Source of the DNA: Geobacillus thermocatenulatus
Lineage (GTDB): Bacteria > Bacillota > Bacilli > Bacillales > Anoxybacillaceae
Length of the DNA: 64,000 nucleotides
Reading direction: 5' to 3'
NCBI RefSeq assembly: GCF_002217655.1
Contig: NZ_NEWK01000001.1
Location: forward strand, 1,312,001 to 1,376,000
Within the stretch, counting starts at the first letter, position 1, and every line of letters begins with the position of its first letter. This document shows, in pieces, positions 1 through 7,990 of the stretch. The position numbers were made by a program, and so were the translations under genes. The notes under the pieces are model-generated. The model was not told where the DNA came from. It searched no databases and saw nothing but the letters and a program-made list of their open reading frames with translations.

Positions 1-516
1 GTTAATGAGATAGCCGTGGGCGGCATGGATTTCAATGACGTCAAAGCCGGCTTCTTTTGCCCGCCGCGCCCCGTTTTGGAACGCCTGCACCGTTTCTTCA
101 ATGTCGGCTTTCGTCATTTCTTTTGGCGTCGGCGACGAATCATCAAACGGGACGGCTGACGGAGCGATGATCTCTCCCGGCACTTGCGATTTTCTCCCCG
201 CATGGGCAAGCTGGATGCCGATGGCCGCTCCATGCTCTTTCACAAGCCCAACGAGTTCGCGAAGCCCGGCGATATGGTCATCGCTCCAAATGCCTAAGTC
301 GCGTTCAGAAATGCGGCCTTGCGGCGTCACGCCAGTCGCTTCAACGATAATCAAGCCGACTTGGCCGACAGCGCGAGCCGGGTAGTGGATTTTATGCCAC
401 GTGCGTACGGCGCCGTCTTTCGTGTCGCACGAATACATGCACATTGGCGACATGACAATTCGGTTTTTCAGCGTCAGCCCGCGGATTGTATACGGCGAAA
501 ACAGCATCGTGTTCAT
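1..516 (-). CDS. namA: NADPH dehydrogenase NamA/YqjM, N-terminal part (cut by window edge)
   Basis: Old-yellow-enzyme family flavoprotein (FMN-dependent ene reductase). The 172 codons visible begin [20 protein letters not shown] and include MSPMCMYS near residues 22-29, the [11 protein letters not shown] segment and AHAGRKSQ, all typical of the YqjM class; the last visible residues are [12 protein letters not shown], the conserved barrel strand with the substrate-binding histidines. The family is about 340 residues, so roughly the C-terminal half lies outside the window. The start at 516 follows a GAAAGGAG ribosome-binding site. It lies downstream of proC in the same orientation, as yqjM lies close to yqjO in B. 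subtilis. Confidence 0.93.
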
Positions 517-559
517 GACAAGCAGCTCCTTTCTAGGCCAATGAATGGTTCATGACTGA

Positions 560-587
560 ATGATAGCACGCTGCTTATCAAAAGCAA
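560..587 (-). promoter_or_regulatory. Putative sigma-A promoter of namA
   Basis: Read on the minus strand, TTGCTT (582-587) and TATCAT (560-565) are separated by 16 bases and lie about 45 bases before the namA start. The match is moderate; position between the proC terminator and namA supports it. Confidence 0.45.
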
Positions 588-623
588 AATAAAACGGATT
601 GTCGCCGTGTTCGGGCTAGGCGG

Positions 624-643
624 GAAAAGGAGCGGCGCGCTCC
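624..643 (-). terminator. Short hairpin terminator after proC
   Basis: On the minus strand GGAGC-GCGCC-GCTCC is followed by TTTT, directly after the proC stop codon. The stem is short, so readthrough into namA is possible. Confidence 0.5.
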
Positions 644-656
644 GGAGGTCCGCTCT

Positions 657-1499
657 TTACGCTTCGGCGATGGCAGCGAGAAGAGCGCTGCCGAGCTCTT
701 CGGAGCGGGCCGTCGCCCGGCGGATGCAGGCGATGACCGCTTCTTGGAACCGGTATTGCTCAAGCACGCCAATGCCGGCTTCGGTCGTGCCGCCTGGGCT
801 CGTGACTTCACGGCGCAGGACGGATGGGTGCTTGTCGGACGCTTTTAGCATCTCGGCTGCGCCGATGATCGTCTGCAAAATGAGCCGTTTGGCGACATCT
901 CGCTCAAGGCCGATATCCGCCGCCGCTTTTTCCATCGCTTCGACCAAGTAATACACATACGCCGGACCGCTTCCGGACAGGCCGGTGACCGCATGCAAGT
1001 CCTTCTCCGGCACAACAGCGACGATGCCGACCGTTTCAAACAGCTGTTTGGCGATCTCAAGATGTTCTTTCGCGGCGAAGCGGCCGCCAGCGATGGCGGT
1101 CGCCGACAAACCGACGGCGGCGGATGTGTTTGGCATGGCGCGCACGACAGGAATGTTGCGCCCGGCGAGCCGTTCGATCGTTTCCGTTGTCACGCCGGCC
1201 AACAGTGAAAGAATAAGATGATCGGACCGGATGGATGGTGAGATGGCGTTCATGGCTTCGGCGATGTCTTTCGGCTTCATCGCCAAAATGACGATATCCG
1301 CTTGTTTGACGGCTTCTTGCGCGCACCCCGCTGCGCAAACACCGTATTGGCGCGCCAGTTCCTCGAGCCGAGCGCGGTTTTGTCGGTTGGCGACGACAAT
1401 GTGCGCCGGATGGCAAAACGCTTTCGTCATGCCGGCGATGAGCGCTTCCGCCATCGAGCCGGCGCCGATGAGCGCGATCGTTCGTTCGTTGTTCATCAT
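657..1499 (-). CDS. proC: Pyrroline-5-carboxylate reductase
   Basis: Catalyses the last step of proline synthesis, reducing pyrroline-5-carboxylate with NAD(P)H in the cytoplasm. The 280-residue product has the dinucleotide-binding GAGSMA motif at residues 12-17, the VVRAMPNTSA segment and the C-terminal family signature around VTSPGGTTEAG. Two adjacent ATG codons (1499 and 1496) follow an AAGGAGGAG site; either could be used, and a longer reading frame upstream lacks a ribosome site. It corresponds by position to B. subtilis proI (yqjO). A T-box leader just upstream indicates control by tRNA-Pro charging. Confidence 0.95.
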   Translation of the reverse strand: MMNNERTIALIGAGSMAEALIAGMTKAFCHPAHIVVANRQNRARLEELARQYGVCAAGCAQEAVKQADIVILAMKPKDIAEAMNAISPSIRSDHLILSLLAGVTTETIERLAGRNIPVVRAMPNTSAAVGLSATAIAGGRFAAKEHLEIAKQLFETVGIVAVVPEKDLHAVTGLSGSGPAYVYYLVEAMEKAAADIGLERDVAKRLILQTIIGAAEMLKASDKHPSVLRREVTSPGGTTEAGIGVLEQYRFQEAVIACIRRATARSEELGSALLAAIAEA

Positions 1500-1538
1500 T
1501 CCACTCCTCCTTGCCTTGGTGTATCCATCCAAAAGAAA

Positions 1539-1798
1539 AAGGTTTCCCGTCCTGCAAAAGGACGGAAAACCTTCGTTTCCGCGGTACCACCTTTTTTGGC
1601 CCGATTTGGCCCAAGCGCCAAACAGGCCCGACTCTGCCCCGATAACGCCGGGGAGGCGTTTAGGTTGGCCTAACAGCTCCTAGGGTAGGTTCAACCGCAA
1701 AGAGGGCCGCAAAGCCTTCCAGCCGCGGGCTTCGCTCTCTGGTGCCGTTTGCGGTTTACTGGCCCTGTTCATCGCCTGTTTTGCCGTATCATGATTTA
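1539..1798 (-). ncRNA. T-box leader (probable tRNA-Pro sensor) of proC
   Basis: The minus strand carries the diagnostic T-box sequence GGTGGTACCGCGG (1579-1591), then a terminator hairpin (1539-1573) with arms around AAGGTTTTCCGTCC. The 5' part contains stem I features (CCAGTAAACCG, AGAGAGCGAAG). A CCU proline triplet followed by A (1687-1689) sits where the specifier codon is expected. Uncharged tRNA pairing with the T-box bulge should favour the antiterminator and allow proC transcription. The class is certain from the motif; proline specificity is inferred from the CCU triplet and the downstream gene. Confidence 0.93.
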
Positions 1799-1804
1799 TT
1801 TGTC

Positions 1805-1834
1805 ATTATGCCGCGGGACGAGCACGGTTGTCAA
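1805..1834 (-). promoter_or_regulatory. Sigma-A promoter of the proC T-box transcript
   Basis: On the minus strand a perfect TTGACA (1829-1834) and CATAAT (1805-1810) are spaced by 18 bases, immediately upstream of the T-box leader. Confidence 0.8.
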
Positions 1835-1923
1835 GAGAGGAGAGCGAATTTTTTTGCAATTTCGTCGTGCGGAAGAAAAAGGCATGACAAATGGATGAAA
1901 TCAGTGTAAACTGTAAAATAAAA

Positions 1924-1944
1924 TATAATGAATCATTATTCATT
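1924..1944 (+). promoter_or_regulatory. Putative -10 element and palindromic operator before yqjP
   Basis: A TATAAT (1924-1929) overlaps a perfect inverted repeat AATGAAT-catt-ATTCATT (1927-1944). The overlap with a -10 element suggests a repressor site. No convincing -35 is seen. The regulator is unknown. Confidence 0.4.
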
Positions 1945-2004
1945 TTGCATGATGAAACGGTTCGAACGGGATGGTTCATGAACTTTGGGAAAGAAGGGAA
2001 CGCA

Positions 2005-2976
2005 ATGAACGAAGAACGAGTGTATCGGATCACGGTGCCGACGCCGTTTCCGGTCGGCGATGTGCATATGTACGTGATCGCCGGCGATCGGTTGACACTG
2101 GTCGATGCCGGAGTGAAAACAGAGGAGGCATGGCAGCTGTTTGTGAAGCAGCTTGGCGAGGTCGGTTATGCGCCAGAGGATATTGAACAAATCGTCATTA
2201 CTCATCATCATCCGGATCATGTCGGCTTGCTTGATTATTTTCCGCATGCGCCGATCATCGGCCATCCGAAAGCCGATCCGTTTTTGCGCCGTGAACGTTC
2301 GTTTATGGAACGGTACGTCCAATTTTTTCAGGAATTTTTTACGGAATGCGGCGTTGACCGCCGTTTGTTCAGTCAGCTGTCCAAAGAAGGCGGCTCGCTT
2401 CGCTACGCAAGCCGGCGCGGGCTTGACATCATGGTGACGGAAGGGGACGCGGCGCCGGGGTTGCCAGGGTGGCAGGTCATCGAAACGCCGGGGCATGCAC
2501 AAAGTCATATTGCTCTTTACCGCGAGGCGGATGGGGTGTTGATCGGCGGCGATCATTTGCTTGTTCATATTTCCCCGAATCCAATGATGGAGCCGCCGGC
2601 GGAAGGGGAGACGGAGCGGCCGAAACCGTTGTTGCAGTACAACGAATCGCTGCAAAAAATGCTGCAATACGACATCGCTCGCTCGTTAAACGGCCATGGC
2701 GACGATGCGACCGATATTCCCTCGCTCGTTCGCGAGCGGCTCGATAAGCAGCGCCAGCGCGCCGAGCGGGTGCTCGAAATGGTGAAAGAACGCCCGCATA
2801 CGGTGTTTGACGTTTGTCAAAAGCTGTTCCCAACAGCTTACGAACGCCAGCTCATGCTGACGATGTCGGAGACGATCGGCCAGCTTGATTATCTCGAGGC
2901 GAACGGGTATGTGACGAAAAAACAGGAAGCTGGCCGATACGTTTACGAAGCGGTGGGGGTGTCGGTGTGCGGCTGA
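2005..2976 (+). CDS. yqjP: Metallo-beta-lactamase-fold hydrolase (YqjP-like)
   Basis: Binuclear metal hydrolase of the metallo-beta-lactamase superfamily; the substrate is not known. The 323-residue product carries the metal-binding HHHPDH at residues 67-72, a second histidine in TPGHAQSH and a third in LNGHGDD, all in canonical order. The C-terminal 80 residues resemble the winged-helix-like tail of this subgroup. The start at 2005 is chosen because GAAGGGAA precedes it; an in-frame extension to 1891 lacks a ribosome site. The stop overlaps the start of yqjQ by ten bases, implying one operon, as in B. subtilis. Confidence 0.88.
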   Translation: MNEERVYRITVPTPFPVGDVHMYVIAGDRLTLVDAGVKTEEAWQLFVKQLGEVGYAPEDIEQIVITHHHPDHVGLLDYFPHAPIIGHPKADPFLRRERSFMERYVQFFQEFFTECGVDRRLFSQLSKEGGSLRYASRRGLDIMVTEGDAAPGLPGWQVIETPGHAQSHIALYREADGVLIGGDHLLVHISPNPMMEPPAEGETERPKPLLQYNESLQKMLQYDIARSLNGHGDDATDIPSLVRERLDKQRQRAERVLEMVKERPHTVFDVCQKLFPTAYERQLMLTMSETIGQLDYLEANGYVTKKQEAGRYVYEAVGVSVCG

Positions 2977-3755
2977 AGGGGCGCCATGTCGTCATCACCG
3001 GAGCGTCGGGAGGAATCGGCGAGCAAATCGCCTATGAAGCGGCGCGCCAAGGGGGGGTGCCGGTGCTCTTGGCGCGCAGCGAAGAAAGACTGAAAGCAAT
3101 CAGCGCGCGGATCGAAGCGGAAACCGGTATTCGCGCCCCGTATGCATCGCTTGATGTCAGCGACCGCGGCATGATCGAGGCGGTTGTTTCCCAGCTCATT
3201 GCGGATCTTGGCGCGATCGATGTGTTGGTCAACAACGCCGGGTTTGGCGTCTTTCGCTATGTCGAGGACATCGACTTGGATGAAATGGAGAGGATGTTTG
3301 CCGTCAACGTCTTCGGCCTCATCGCCTGTACGAAGGCGGTGTATTCTCATATGAAAGAGAGAGGAAGCGGCCATATTATCAACATTGCGTCGCAAGCCGG
3401 CAAAATCGCGACGCCGAAGTCAAGCGTCTACTCAGCGACGAAACACGCGGTCGTTGGCTTTACCGACAGCCTCCGCCTCGAGGCAGGGCGCTTTGGCATT
3501 TTCGTCACGGCCGTCAATCCGGGGCCGGTGGAGACGAACTTTTTTTCGACCGCTGATGAATCGGGAGAGTATGTGCGCAATGTCTCGCGTTGGATGCTGC
3601 GCCCGGAGGCGGTGGCGAAGCGCGTTGTTGCCGCGATGATGACGCCGACGCGCGAAGTGAACATGCCGCGCTGGATGGATCTCGGCAGCCGGCTGTATCG
3701 CTTTGCGCCGGGTTTGGTGGAAAAGGTGGCGAAACGGGCGTTTTTCCAAAAGTAA
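2967..3755 (+). CDS. yqjQ: Short-chain dehydrogenase/reductase YqjQ
   Basis: NAD(P)-dependent oxidoreductase of the classical SDR family, 262 residues. Visible motifs are TGASGGIG (residues 11-18), NNAG (89-92), catalytic Ser142, and Tyr155/Lys159 in YSATK. The C-terminal tail after residue 200 is of the kind seen in membrane-associated or fatty-acyl-acting SDRs, but the substrate is unknown. It starts with GTG inside the end of yqjP, so translation is probably coupled. Gene order matches B. subtilis. Confidence 0.9.
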   Translation: MRLKGRHVVITGASGGIGEQIAYEAARQGGVPVLLARSEERLKAISARIEAETGIRAPYASLDVSDRGMIEAVVSQLIADLGAIDVLVNNAGFGVFRYVEDIDLDEMERMFAVNVFGLIACTKAVYSHMKERGSGHIINIASQAGKIATPKSSVYSATKHAVVGFTDSLRLEAGRFGIFVTAVNPGPVETNFFSTADESGEYVRNVSRWMLRPEAVAKRVVAAMMTPTREVNMPRWMDLGSRLYRFAPGLVEKVAKRAFFQK

Positions 3756-3770
3756 GTCAAAGAAGCTGGT

Positions 3771-3802
3771 CGAAAACGATCATGTTGTTTGATCGTTTTG
3801 CG
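3771..3802. terminator. Hairpin terminator after yqjQ
   Basis: CGAAAACGATC-atgttgttt-GATCGTTTTGCG forms an 11-bp stem 16 bases after yqjQ; A/T-rich flanks on both sides suit bidirectional use with the convergent gene. Confidence 0.7.
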
Positions 3803-3817
3803 TCTATGGAATGCGAG

Positions 3818-3847
3818 AGGGTGTCCCGAGCTTGTGGGACACCCTTT
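3818..3847. terminator. Second, probably bidirectional terminator
   Basis: AGGGTGTCCC-gagcttgt-GGGACACCCT followed by TTTC, lying between the convergent yqjQ and the minus-strand yqzH-like gene. Confidence 0.7.
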
Positions 3848-3901
3848 CACAATCGCAGCACCGCTTTTCTTTCTCATTAGGGGCATTTGACACAAGTCAG
3901 G

Positions 3902-4099
3902 TCAAGAACCGGCGATGAACCGGTAGACTGCGTCATGGACAAGTTCATACATGTCCGCGTTTGGCTGCCTCTCTTTGGCGGCGGCAATGCGGGTGCAAAG
4001 CTCGCGCCAGTCGTCTTCGTCAAGCGGCATCATGTCATCATCGTAGCCGTAATGCCGCAGACAGTTGCGCACTTGTTTTTGCAGCCATTGTTCATCCAT
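3902..4099 (-). CDS. yqzH: Small conserved protein, YqzH-like
   Basis: A 65-residue acidic protein rich in Trp, Asp and Glu (DDDMMPLDEDDW, residues 20-31), ending in a helical DAVYRFIAGS. It resembles the small YqzH proteins found at the same position in Bacillus genomes; function unknown. The start follows a GGAGG-type site overlapping the preceding region (CTAACCTCC on the plus strand). It is transcribed away from the CDGSH gene in the same direction, 17 bases downstream of it, so the two probably form one transcript. Confidence 0.65.
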   Translation of the reverse strand: MDEQWLQKQVRNCLRHYGYDDDMMPLDEDDWRELCTRIAAAKERQPNADMYELVHDAVYRFIAGS

Positions 4100-4116
4100 C
4101 GACCTAACCTCCGTTG

Positions 4117-4332
4117 CTATTCAGTGGGCTCCGGTGACGGAGCGCGGACAACGGATTGGAAGCGGCCTTTGTGCGAGCCGTCGCAAAACGGTTTGTTGTT
4201 TGACAGCCCGCAGCGGCAGAGCGAAAACGTTTGTTTCGTCACAAACGGCTTTCCTTCTCCATCGAGCAGTTCCACATCGCCGGTGACGCGCAGCGAACCA
4301 TTGTCATTCACTTTGATTTGCACGTTTGCCAT
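4117..4332 (-). CDS. CDGSH iron-sulfur domain protein
   Basis: A 71-residue protein with the mitoNEET-type 2Fe-2S binding motif: C-R-C near residues 38-40 and CDGSHKGRF near 50-58, supplying three cysteines and one histidine. Members of this family carry redox-active or transferable 2Fe-2S clusters; the role in Bacillaceae is not settled. The N-terminal half (NVQIKVNDNGSLRVTGDV) matches the usual beta-rich lead-in. An AGGAGG site precedes the ATG. The neighbouring HesB-like gene is also iron-sulfur related but divergently transcribed. Confidence 0.9.
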   Translation of the reverse strand: MANVQIKVNDNGSLRVTGDVELLDGEGKPFVTKQTFSLCRCGLSNNKPFCDGSHKGRFQSVVRAPSPEPTE

Positions 4333-4416
4333 CGCTTGTTCCTCCTTTGCTTTGACAGTTTCGCGTGTTGGCAGGTAAAATGAAAAGGAAAATCAATAAG
4401 GAAAAAGGAGTCAGGC

Positions 4417-4761
4417 ATGAGTGTATCGATCACGTTTACGGATGCAGCCAAACGGGCGCTTGCCTCTATTGTAGCGCAATCCGAGCGGCAGTTAAAGCTG
4501 GCGTTTGACACGGACGGCTGCGGCTGTTTGGTCGACGGCGTGCCGGCGCTATGGCTTGTCGACAAGGCCGATGACGATGATGTGGCCGTTGAGACGAATT
4601 TCGCACCGGTGCTCGTGGAACGGTCGCGGCTCATCTTTTTTGATGAAGCGATGACGATTGACCTCAAGCCCGGAACGACCGTTTTTCAGCTCAAAAGCCC
4701 AGGGCAAACGTTGAATGGTCATATGCCGCTTGTCGAGGTGAAATCTGGCCATGAACGGTAA
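4417..4761 (+). CDS. yqkB: HesB-like iron-sulfur biogenesis protein YqkB
   Basis: A 114-residue protein of the FeS-biogenesis (A-type carrier-like) family, recognisable by SITFTDAAKRAL at the N terminus and the FDTDGCGCLVDG segment near residues 28-39, which supplies a Cys-Gly-Cys. A canonical A-type carrier has a further C-terminal CGC; that is absent here, as is usual in the YqkB subgroup. The stop overlaps the yqkC start by 11 bases, so the two are co-translated. The exact role is not established. Confidence 0.82.
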   Translation: MSVSITFTDAAKRALASIVAQSERQLKLAFDTDGCGCLVDGVPALWLVDKADDDDVAVETNFAPVLVERSRLIFFDEAMTIDLKPGTTVFQLKSPGQTLNGHMPLVEVKSGHER

Positions 4762-4990
4762 GCTAGAGCAGCTCGCAAAGACGGCGAAGCAAAAAACATG
4801 GGTGTCGTTCACCCATGAAAACGATCCGTACAGCTTGCTTCATTGGTCGGTCGCCGGCCCGTATCATGAAGCGAAAAACGTCTGGCTGCTGCAAAACGAA
4901 ATGACGTTTGAAACGAAAGAGTTTCCGACGCTGGAGGCGGCCATTGCTTGGCTTGGCGAGCATATGCCGCACATCACCGAGGTGTTGTAA
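4751..4990 (+). CDS. yqkC: YqkC/DUF2552 family protein
   Basis: A 79-residue protein with the conserved aromatic segment WSVAGPYHEAKNVWLLQNE in its middle. It matches the small DUF2552 family encoded after yqkB in Bacillus; no function is known. Its start lies within the end of yqkB (ATG at 4751), and a strong terminator follows, so yqkB-yqkC is a two-gene operon. Confidence 0.82.
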   Translation: MNGKLEQLAKTAKQKTWVSFTHENDPYSLLHWSVAGPYHEAKNVWLLQNEMTFETKEFPTLEAAIAWLGEHMPHITEVL

Positions 4991-5033
4991 AGGGGCCGCC
5001 CCTAACCCGTTTCGGTCGGGGGCGCCCCTTTCC
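4989..5033. terminator. Terminator after yqkC
   Basis: AAAGGGGC and GCCCCTTT arms, extended by an inner GCCCC/GGGGC stem, span 4989-5031. Symmetric A/T tails suggest it also serves the convergent 39-codon gene. Confidence 0.8.
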
Positions 5034-5076
5034 ATCGTTAGAAGCCGTGTTTTGCGCCGAATGGCGCTTTCCAATG

Positions 5077-5196
5077 TTATTGCGGACTGTTTTGCCACTT
5101 AGTCGGATGGATTGCTTTTTCCAATTCTTCTTTTGCGATCACCGGCTTCACCGTATCGGCGGACGGTTTTCCTTTTTGGGCGCGGTTTTTCGCCAT
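5077..5196 (-). CDS. Putative 39-residue basic protein
   Basis: Reading frame of 39 codons starting MAKNRAQKGKPSAD and ending EKAIHPTKWQNSPQ. A GGAGAG ribosome site sits about seven bases before the ATG, and the frame ends just before the shared terminator, both arguing for a real gene. Lysine- and proline-rich composition and small size recall minor spore or DNA-associated proteins, but I do not recognise the family. Confidence comes only from the ribosome site, context and lack of a competing gene. Confidence 0.55.
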   Translation of the reverse strand: MAKNRAQKGKPSADTVKPVIAKEELEKAIHPTKWQNSPQ

Positions 5197-5271
5197 CCAT
5201 CATCTCTCCTTTTCTTTGTCGTGTAGTTGTATCGTTTGACAAATGAACGATTGTTATGCAAGGGGGCGGAC

Positions 5272-5514
5272 ATGATGAAGAAGATCGGGCGAAAAAAAGA
5301 GCAAGGGACGGAGGCTTTGACGATCGCCGACCGGCTTGGCGCCGCGGTGGAGGCGAAGCTGCTTGAGAAAAAGCGCGCACTTGCCGAGGAAGAACAGCGG
5401 CGTCGGGCGGCGCAAGAGGAGCGGCGCCGCGAGGAAGCGCGCCGCCGTGAGGAACAGAAATCATTTGCCGAGCTGCTTGAGGAAAGCGAGCTTGACTGGC
5501 GGAAGTTTAAGTAG
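5272..5514 (+). CDS. yqkE: YqkE/DUF3886 family protein
   Basis: An 80-residue, highly charged protein, nearly all predicted alpha helix or coiled coil: from residue 30 on it is dominated by Glu/Arg/Lys/Ala (KKRALAEEEQRRRAAQEE). The end LLEESELDWRKFK is the typical DUF3886 tail. Function unknown. Two ATG codons (5272, 5275) follow AGGGGGCG; either is plausible. The MFS gene begins 14 bases downstream, so they are likely one transcript. Confidence 0.8.
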   Translation: MMKKIGRKKEQGTEALTIADRLGAAVEAKLLEKKRALAEEEQRRRAAQEERRREEARRREEQKSFAELLEESELDWRKFK

Positions 5515-5527
5515 AGGAGGATGGAGG

Positions 5528-6721
5528 ATGAAACGGAATGCGGCAACGGAGCGCGCTTCTTCCATTCCGTTATGGGCGTCCGCGGCGGTCGTCGCGCTGG
5601 CCGTCAATTTGCGCGCGCCGCTTACGACAGTCGGTCCGCTCGTTTCCCACTTGCAGCGGGAACTTGGCCTTTCCTACGCCGCCGCTGGGGCGTTGACGAC
5701 GATTCCGCTTTTGGCGTTTGCCTTCTTGGCGCCGGCCGCCGCGACTCTCGCCCGCCGGTTCGGGATGAAGCGGACGCTCTTTTTTTCGTTGATCGTGTTG
5801 CTCGTTGGCGAGCTTCTCCGGCCGCTTTCCGACAGTTCTTGGCTGTTTGCCGGCACGGTGCTGATCGGTGCGGCCATTGCAGTGGACAACGTCTTGATGC
5901 CGGCGCTGGTGAAAGAATCGTTTCCTGAACGAGTAGGCTTCATGATGGGCATTTATACAGTGACGATGAACATGAGCGCGGCGTTCGCCTCCGGGATTGC
6001 CGTTCCGCTTGCGGATGGCTGGGGGCTTGGCTGGCAAGGGGCGTTTCGCTTTTGGGCTTTGTTTGCGGTGTTGGCGCTTTTCGTTTGGCTGGCGCAAGCG
6101 CGCGGCCGGGAACCGAACGGCGCGCCGTCGGGAAGCCGCCGCTCAACGCTTTGGCGGTCATGGCTTGCCTGGCAAGTGACGCTGTTTATGGGATTGCAAT
6201 CGTTTTTCTTTTACTGCGTCGTCACTTGGCTGCCGGAGCTTGGGCAAAGCAAGGGGTTGGCGCCCGGTGCGGCCGGATGGCTGCTCTTTTTCTTCCAGTT
6301 CGCCCAGCTCCCGATGATGTTCGTCTCTCCGATGCTCGCGGAGCGGATGGACAATCAAAAGGCGCTTATTGGTTCAGCTGTGCTTGGCATGGGGGCTGGG
6401 ACGCTTGCCTTTTTCGGCGGGCAAGGGTGGTGGCTGTGGGCCGGGGCGCTTCTTGCCGGCATCGGCGCTGGCATGGCGTTTTCGCTGGCGATGATGCTGT
6501 TTACGCTGCGGACGCGTCGTCCGCTCGCCGCCGCTCAATTGTCCGCCATGGCGCAATCGGTCGGCTATTTGCTTGCGGCGTCCGGTCCGCCGCTATTCGG
6601 CGTATTGTATGATGCGTCCGGACAGTTCACCGGCCCGCTTGGCATGTTGTTGGTCGTTTGTGCGGCCATGATGGTGTTCGGCTTAGGGGCAGCGAGGAAT
6701 CAGTATGTGGAAGAGGATTGA
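5528..6721 (+). CDS. MFS transporter, CynX/NimT-like
   Basis: A 397-residue polytopic membrane protein with about 12 hydrophobic segments. The opening ASAAVVALAVNLRAPLTTVG, with its LR(A/P) motif after the first helix, and the RRFGMKR loop after helix 2 (residues 78-84) are typical of the CynX/NimT branch (cyanate, nitroimidazole or unknown substrates). An AGGAGGATGGAGG site precedes the ATG at 5528; an in-frame extension to 5336 overlaps yqkE in another frame and is rejected. Substrate cannot be deduced. Confidence 0.85.
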   Translation: MKRNAATERASSIPLWASAAVVALAVNLRAPLTTVGPLVSHLQRELGLSYAAAGALTTIPLLAFAFLAPAAATLARRFGMKRTLFFSLIVLLVGELLRPLSDSSWLFAGTVLIGAAIAVDNVLMPALVKESFPERVGFMMGIYTVTMNMSAAFASGIAVPLADGWGLGWQGAFRFWALFAVLALFVWLAQARGREPNGAPSGSRRSTLWRSWLAWQVTLFMGLQSFFFYCVVTWLPELGQSKGLAPGAAGWLLFFFQFAQLPMMFVSPMLAERMDNQKALIGSAVLGMGAGTLAFFGGQGWWLWAGALLAGIGAGMAFSLAMMLFTLRTRRPLAAAQLSAMAQSVGYLLAASGPPLFGVLYDASGQFTGPLGMLLVVCAAMMVFGLGAARNQYVEED

Positions 6722-6753
6722 TCAGCTTTTGTGAAATGACCGGCCCATTTGGA

Positions 6754-6797
6754 AAAAAGAGCCCGTAACGGACATTGACAGCCGTTGGGCTCTTTTG
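6754..6797. terminator. Long-stem terminator between convergent genes
   Basis: AAAAGAGCCC and GGGCTCTTTT arms with an inner AACGG/CCGTT stem. It serves the MFS gene and possibly the convergent aldo/keto reductase. The bases from 6798 to 6951 hold no gene or repeat that I can support. Confidence 0.85.
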
Positions 6798-6951
6798 GTT
6801 TGTTTTTTCGTTTTGCCTCTTGTCAGCGCTATGGACGCCGGCAAGTTCAGTGACGCATATAGGCAGGGAATAGAGGCAAGCAACGGCCTGCGGTTACCGG
6901 CTTCACCGGCAATCGGCGCCCTGATTGAGCGTGATAGCGTGCGCCCTGCGC

Positions 6952-7872
6952 TTATCGGTGCGCCTCATACACTGAGCGTTTTGTCATTTGTTTCAGCCAT
7001 TCGTATTCGTCGCGGCCAAGCGGCGGAGCGGAAGCGGCGGCGATGTTTTCCTCGAGCTGCCGAAGACGGCTTGCGCCCGGAATGACGGCGGCAACGACCG
7101 GGTCATACAAGCAAAATTGCAAGGCGGTGGCGGTCAATGAGCGGCGTTTTTCGCTTTTTTCCTTCAGCTTCGGGATGAGCGCCTGCAGTTCTTCATATGA
7201 ATAATCGAGGTAGCCGTGTTGTTTCACCGCGCTGCCCGCCTGCTCAAGTGGGCGGCTCGTGAGCAAGCCTTTTGCGACCGGACCGCGGGCGATCACGCTG
7301 ATGTTGTGTTCGCGAAGAAGCGGGAACCATTCTTCCGGGCGGCGGTCAAGCAAGCTGTATTGCATCATGACGCTGACGATGTTCGAGCGCTTCACATATT
7401 CGCGAATGACGTTTGGGCGGATCGAGGAGATGCCGTACCAACGGATGACGCCTTCTTGCTTCAACTCTTCGAACGCTTCAATCGTCTCATCGATCGGGTC
7501 GTCGATCGTGCCGCCGTGGAGCTGGTATAAGTCAATGTAGTCCGTTTGCAGGCGGCGCAGGCTCTCTTTGACCGCTTGTTTGATATAGGCTTTTGACGGA
7601 TCCCAGTCCCAGCCGCTGCCATCCGGCCGCCAACGGTTGCCGACTTTTGTCGCGATGATGACTTGGCCGCGTTTTCCTTTTACCGCTTTGCCGACAAATT
7701 CCTCGTTTAAGCCGCGGTCGTATAAATCGGCTGTATCCAAGTAGTTGATGCCGCGCTCCAATGCTTCATGGATGAGATAGATGGCATGGTTTTCATCCGT
7801 GCCGAGCGACATGCAGCCGAGTCCAATTTCGCTGACGTATAAGTCTGATGTGCCGATGCGGCGTTTGTTCAT
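6952..7872 (-). CDS. yqkF: Aldo/keto reductase YqkF
   Basis: NADPH-dependent aldehyde/ketone reductase of the AKR superfamily, 306 residues. Catalytic tetrad residues can be placed: Asp and Tyr in LDTADLYDRGLNEE (about residues 46-59), Lys in IIATKVG, His in LYQLHGGT. The C-terminal half includes IARGPVAKGLL and the cofactor-binding IPGASRLRQLEENI. The start MNKRRIGTSDL at 7872 follows GGGGGCG. Position next to nudF matches B. subtilis yqkF. Physiological substrate unknown. Confidence 0.9.
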   Translation of the reverse strand: MNKRRIGTSDLYVSEIGLGCMSLGTDENHAIYLIHEALERGINYLDTADLYDRGLNEEFVGKAVKGKRGQVIIATKVGNRWRPDGSGWDWDPSKAYIKQAVKESLRRLQTDYIDLYQLHGGTIDDPIDETIEAFEELKQEGVIRWYGISSIRPNVIREYVKRSNIVSVMMQYSLLDRRPEEWFPLLREHNISVIARGPVAKGLLTSRPLEQAGSAVKQHGYLDYSYEELQALIPKLKEKSEKRRSLTATALQFCLYDPVVAAVIPGASRLRQLEENIAAASAPPLGRDEYEWLKQMTKRSVYEAHR

Positions 7873-7990
7873 CTTTTACGCCCCCTTTCGCGATCGATGA
7901 TGATATGTTCATTGTACAACGGAAGCGAAAAAATGGCCAAACATGTAGTACAATGGAAAAGAGTCCATCAATCGATAGGGGAGAAGAAGA

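Noticed and set aside
6798-6951. Possible gene or repeat between the MFS terminator and yqkF
   Set aside because: Short open frames only, no ribosome sites, no repeat; appears to be plain intergenic DNA.
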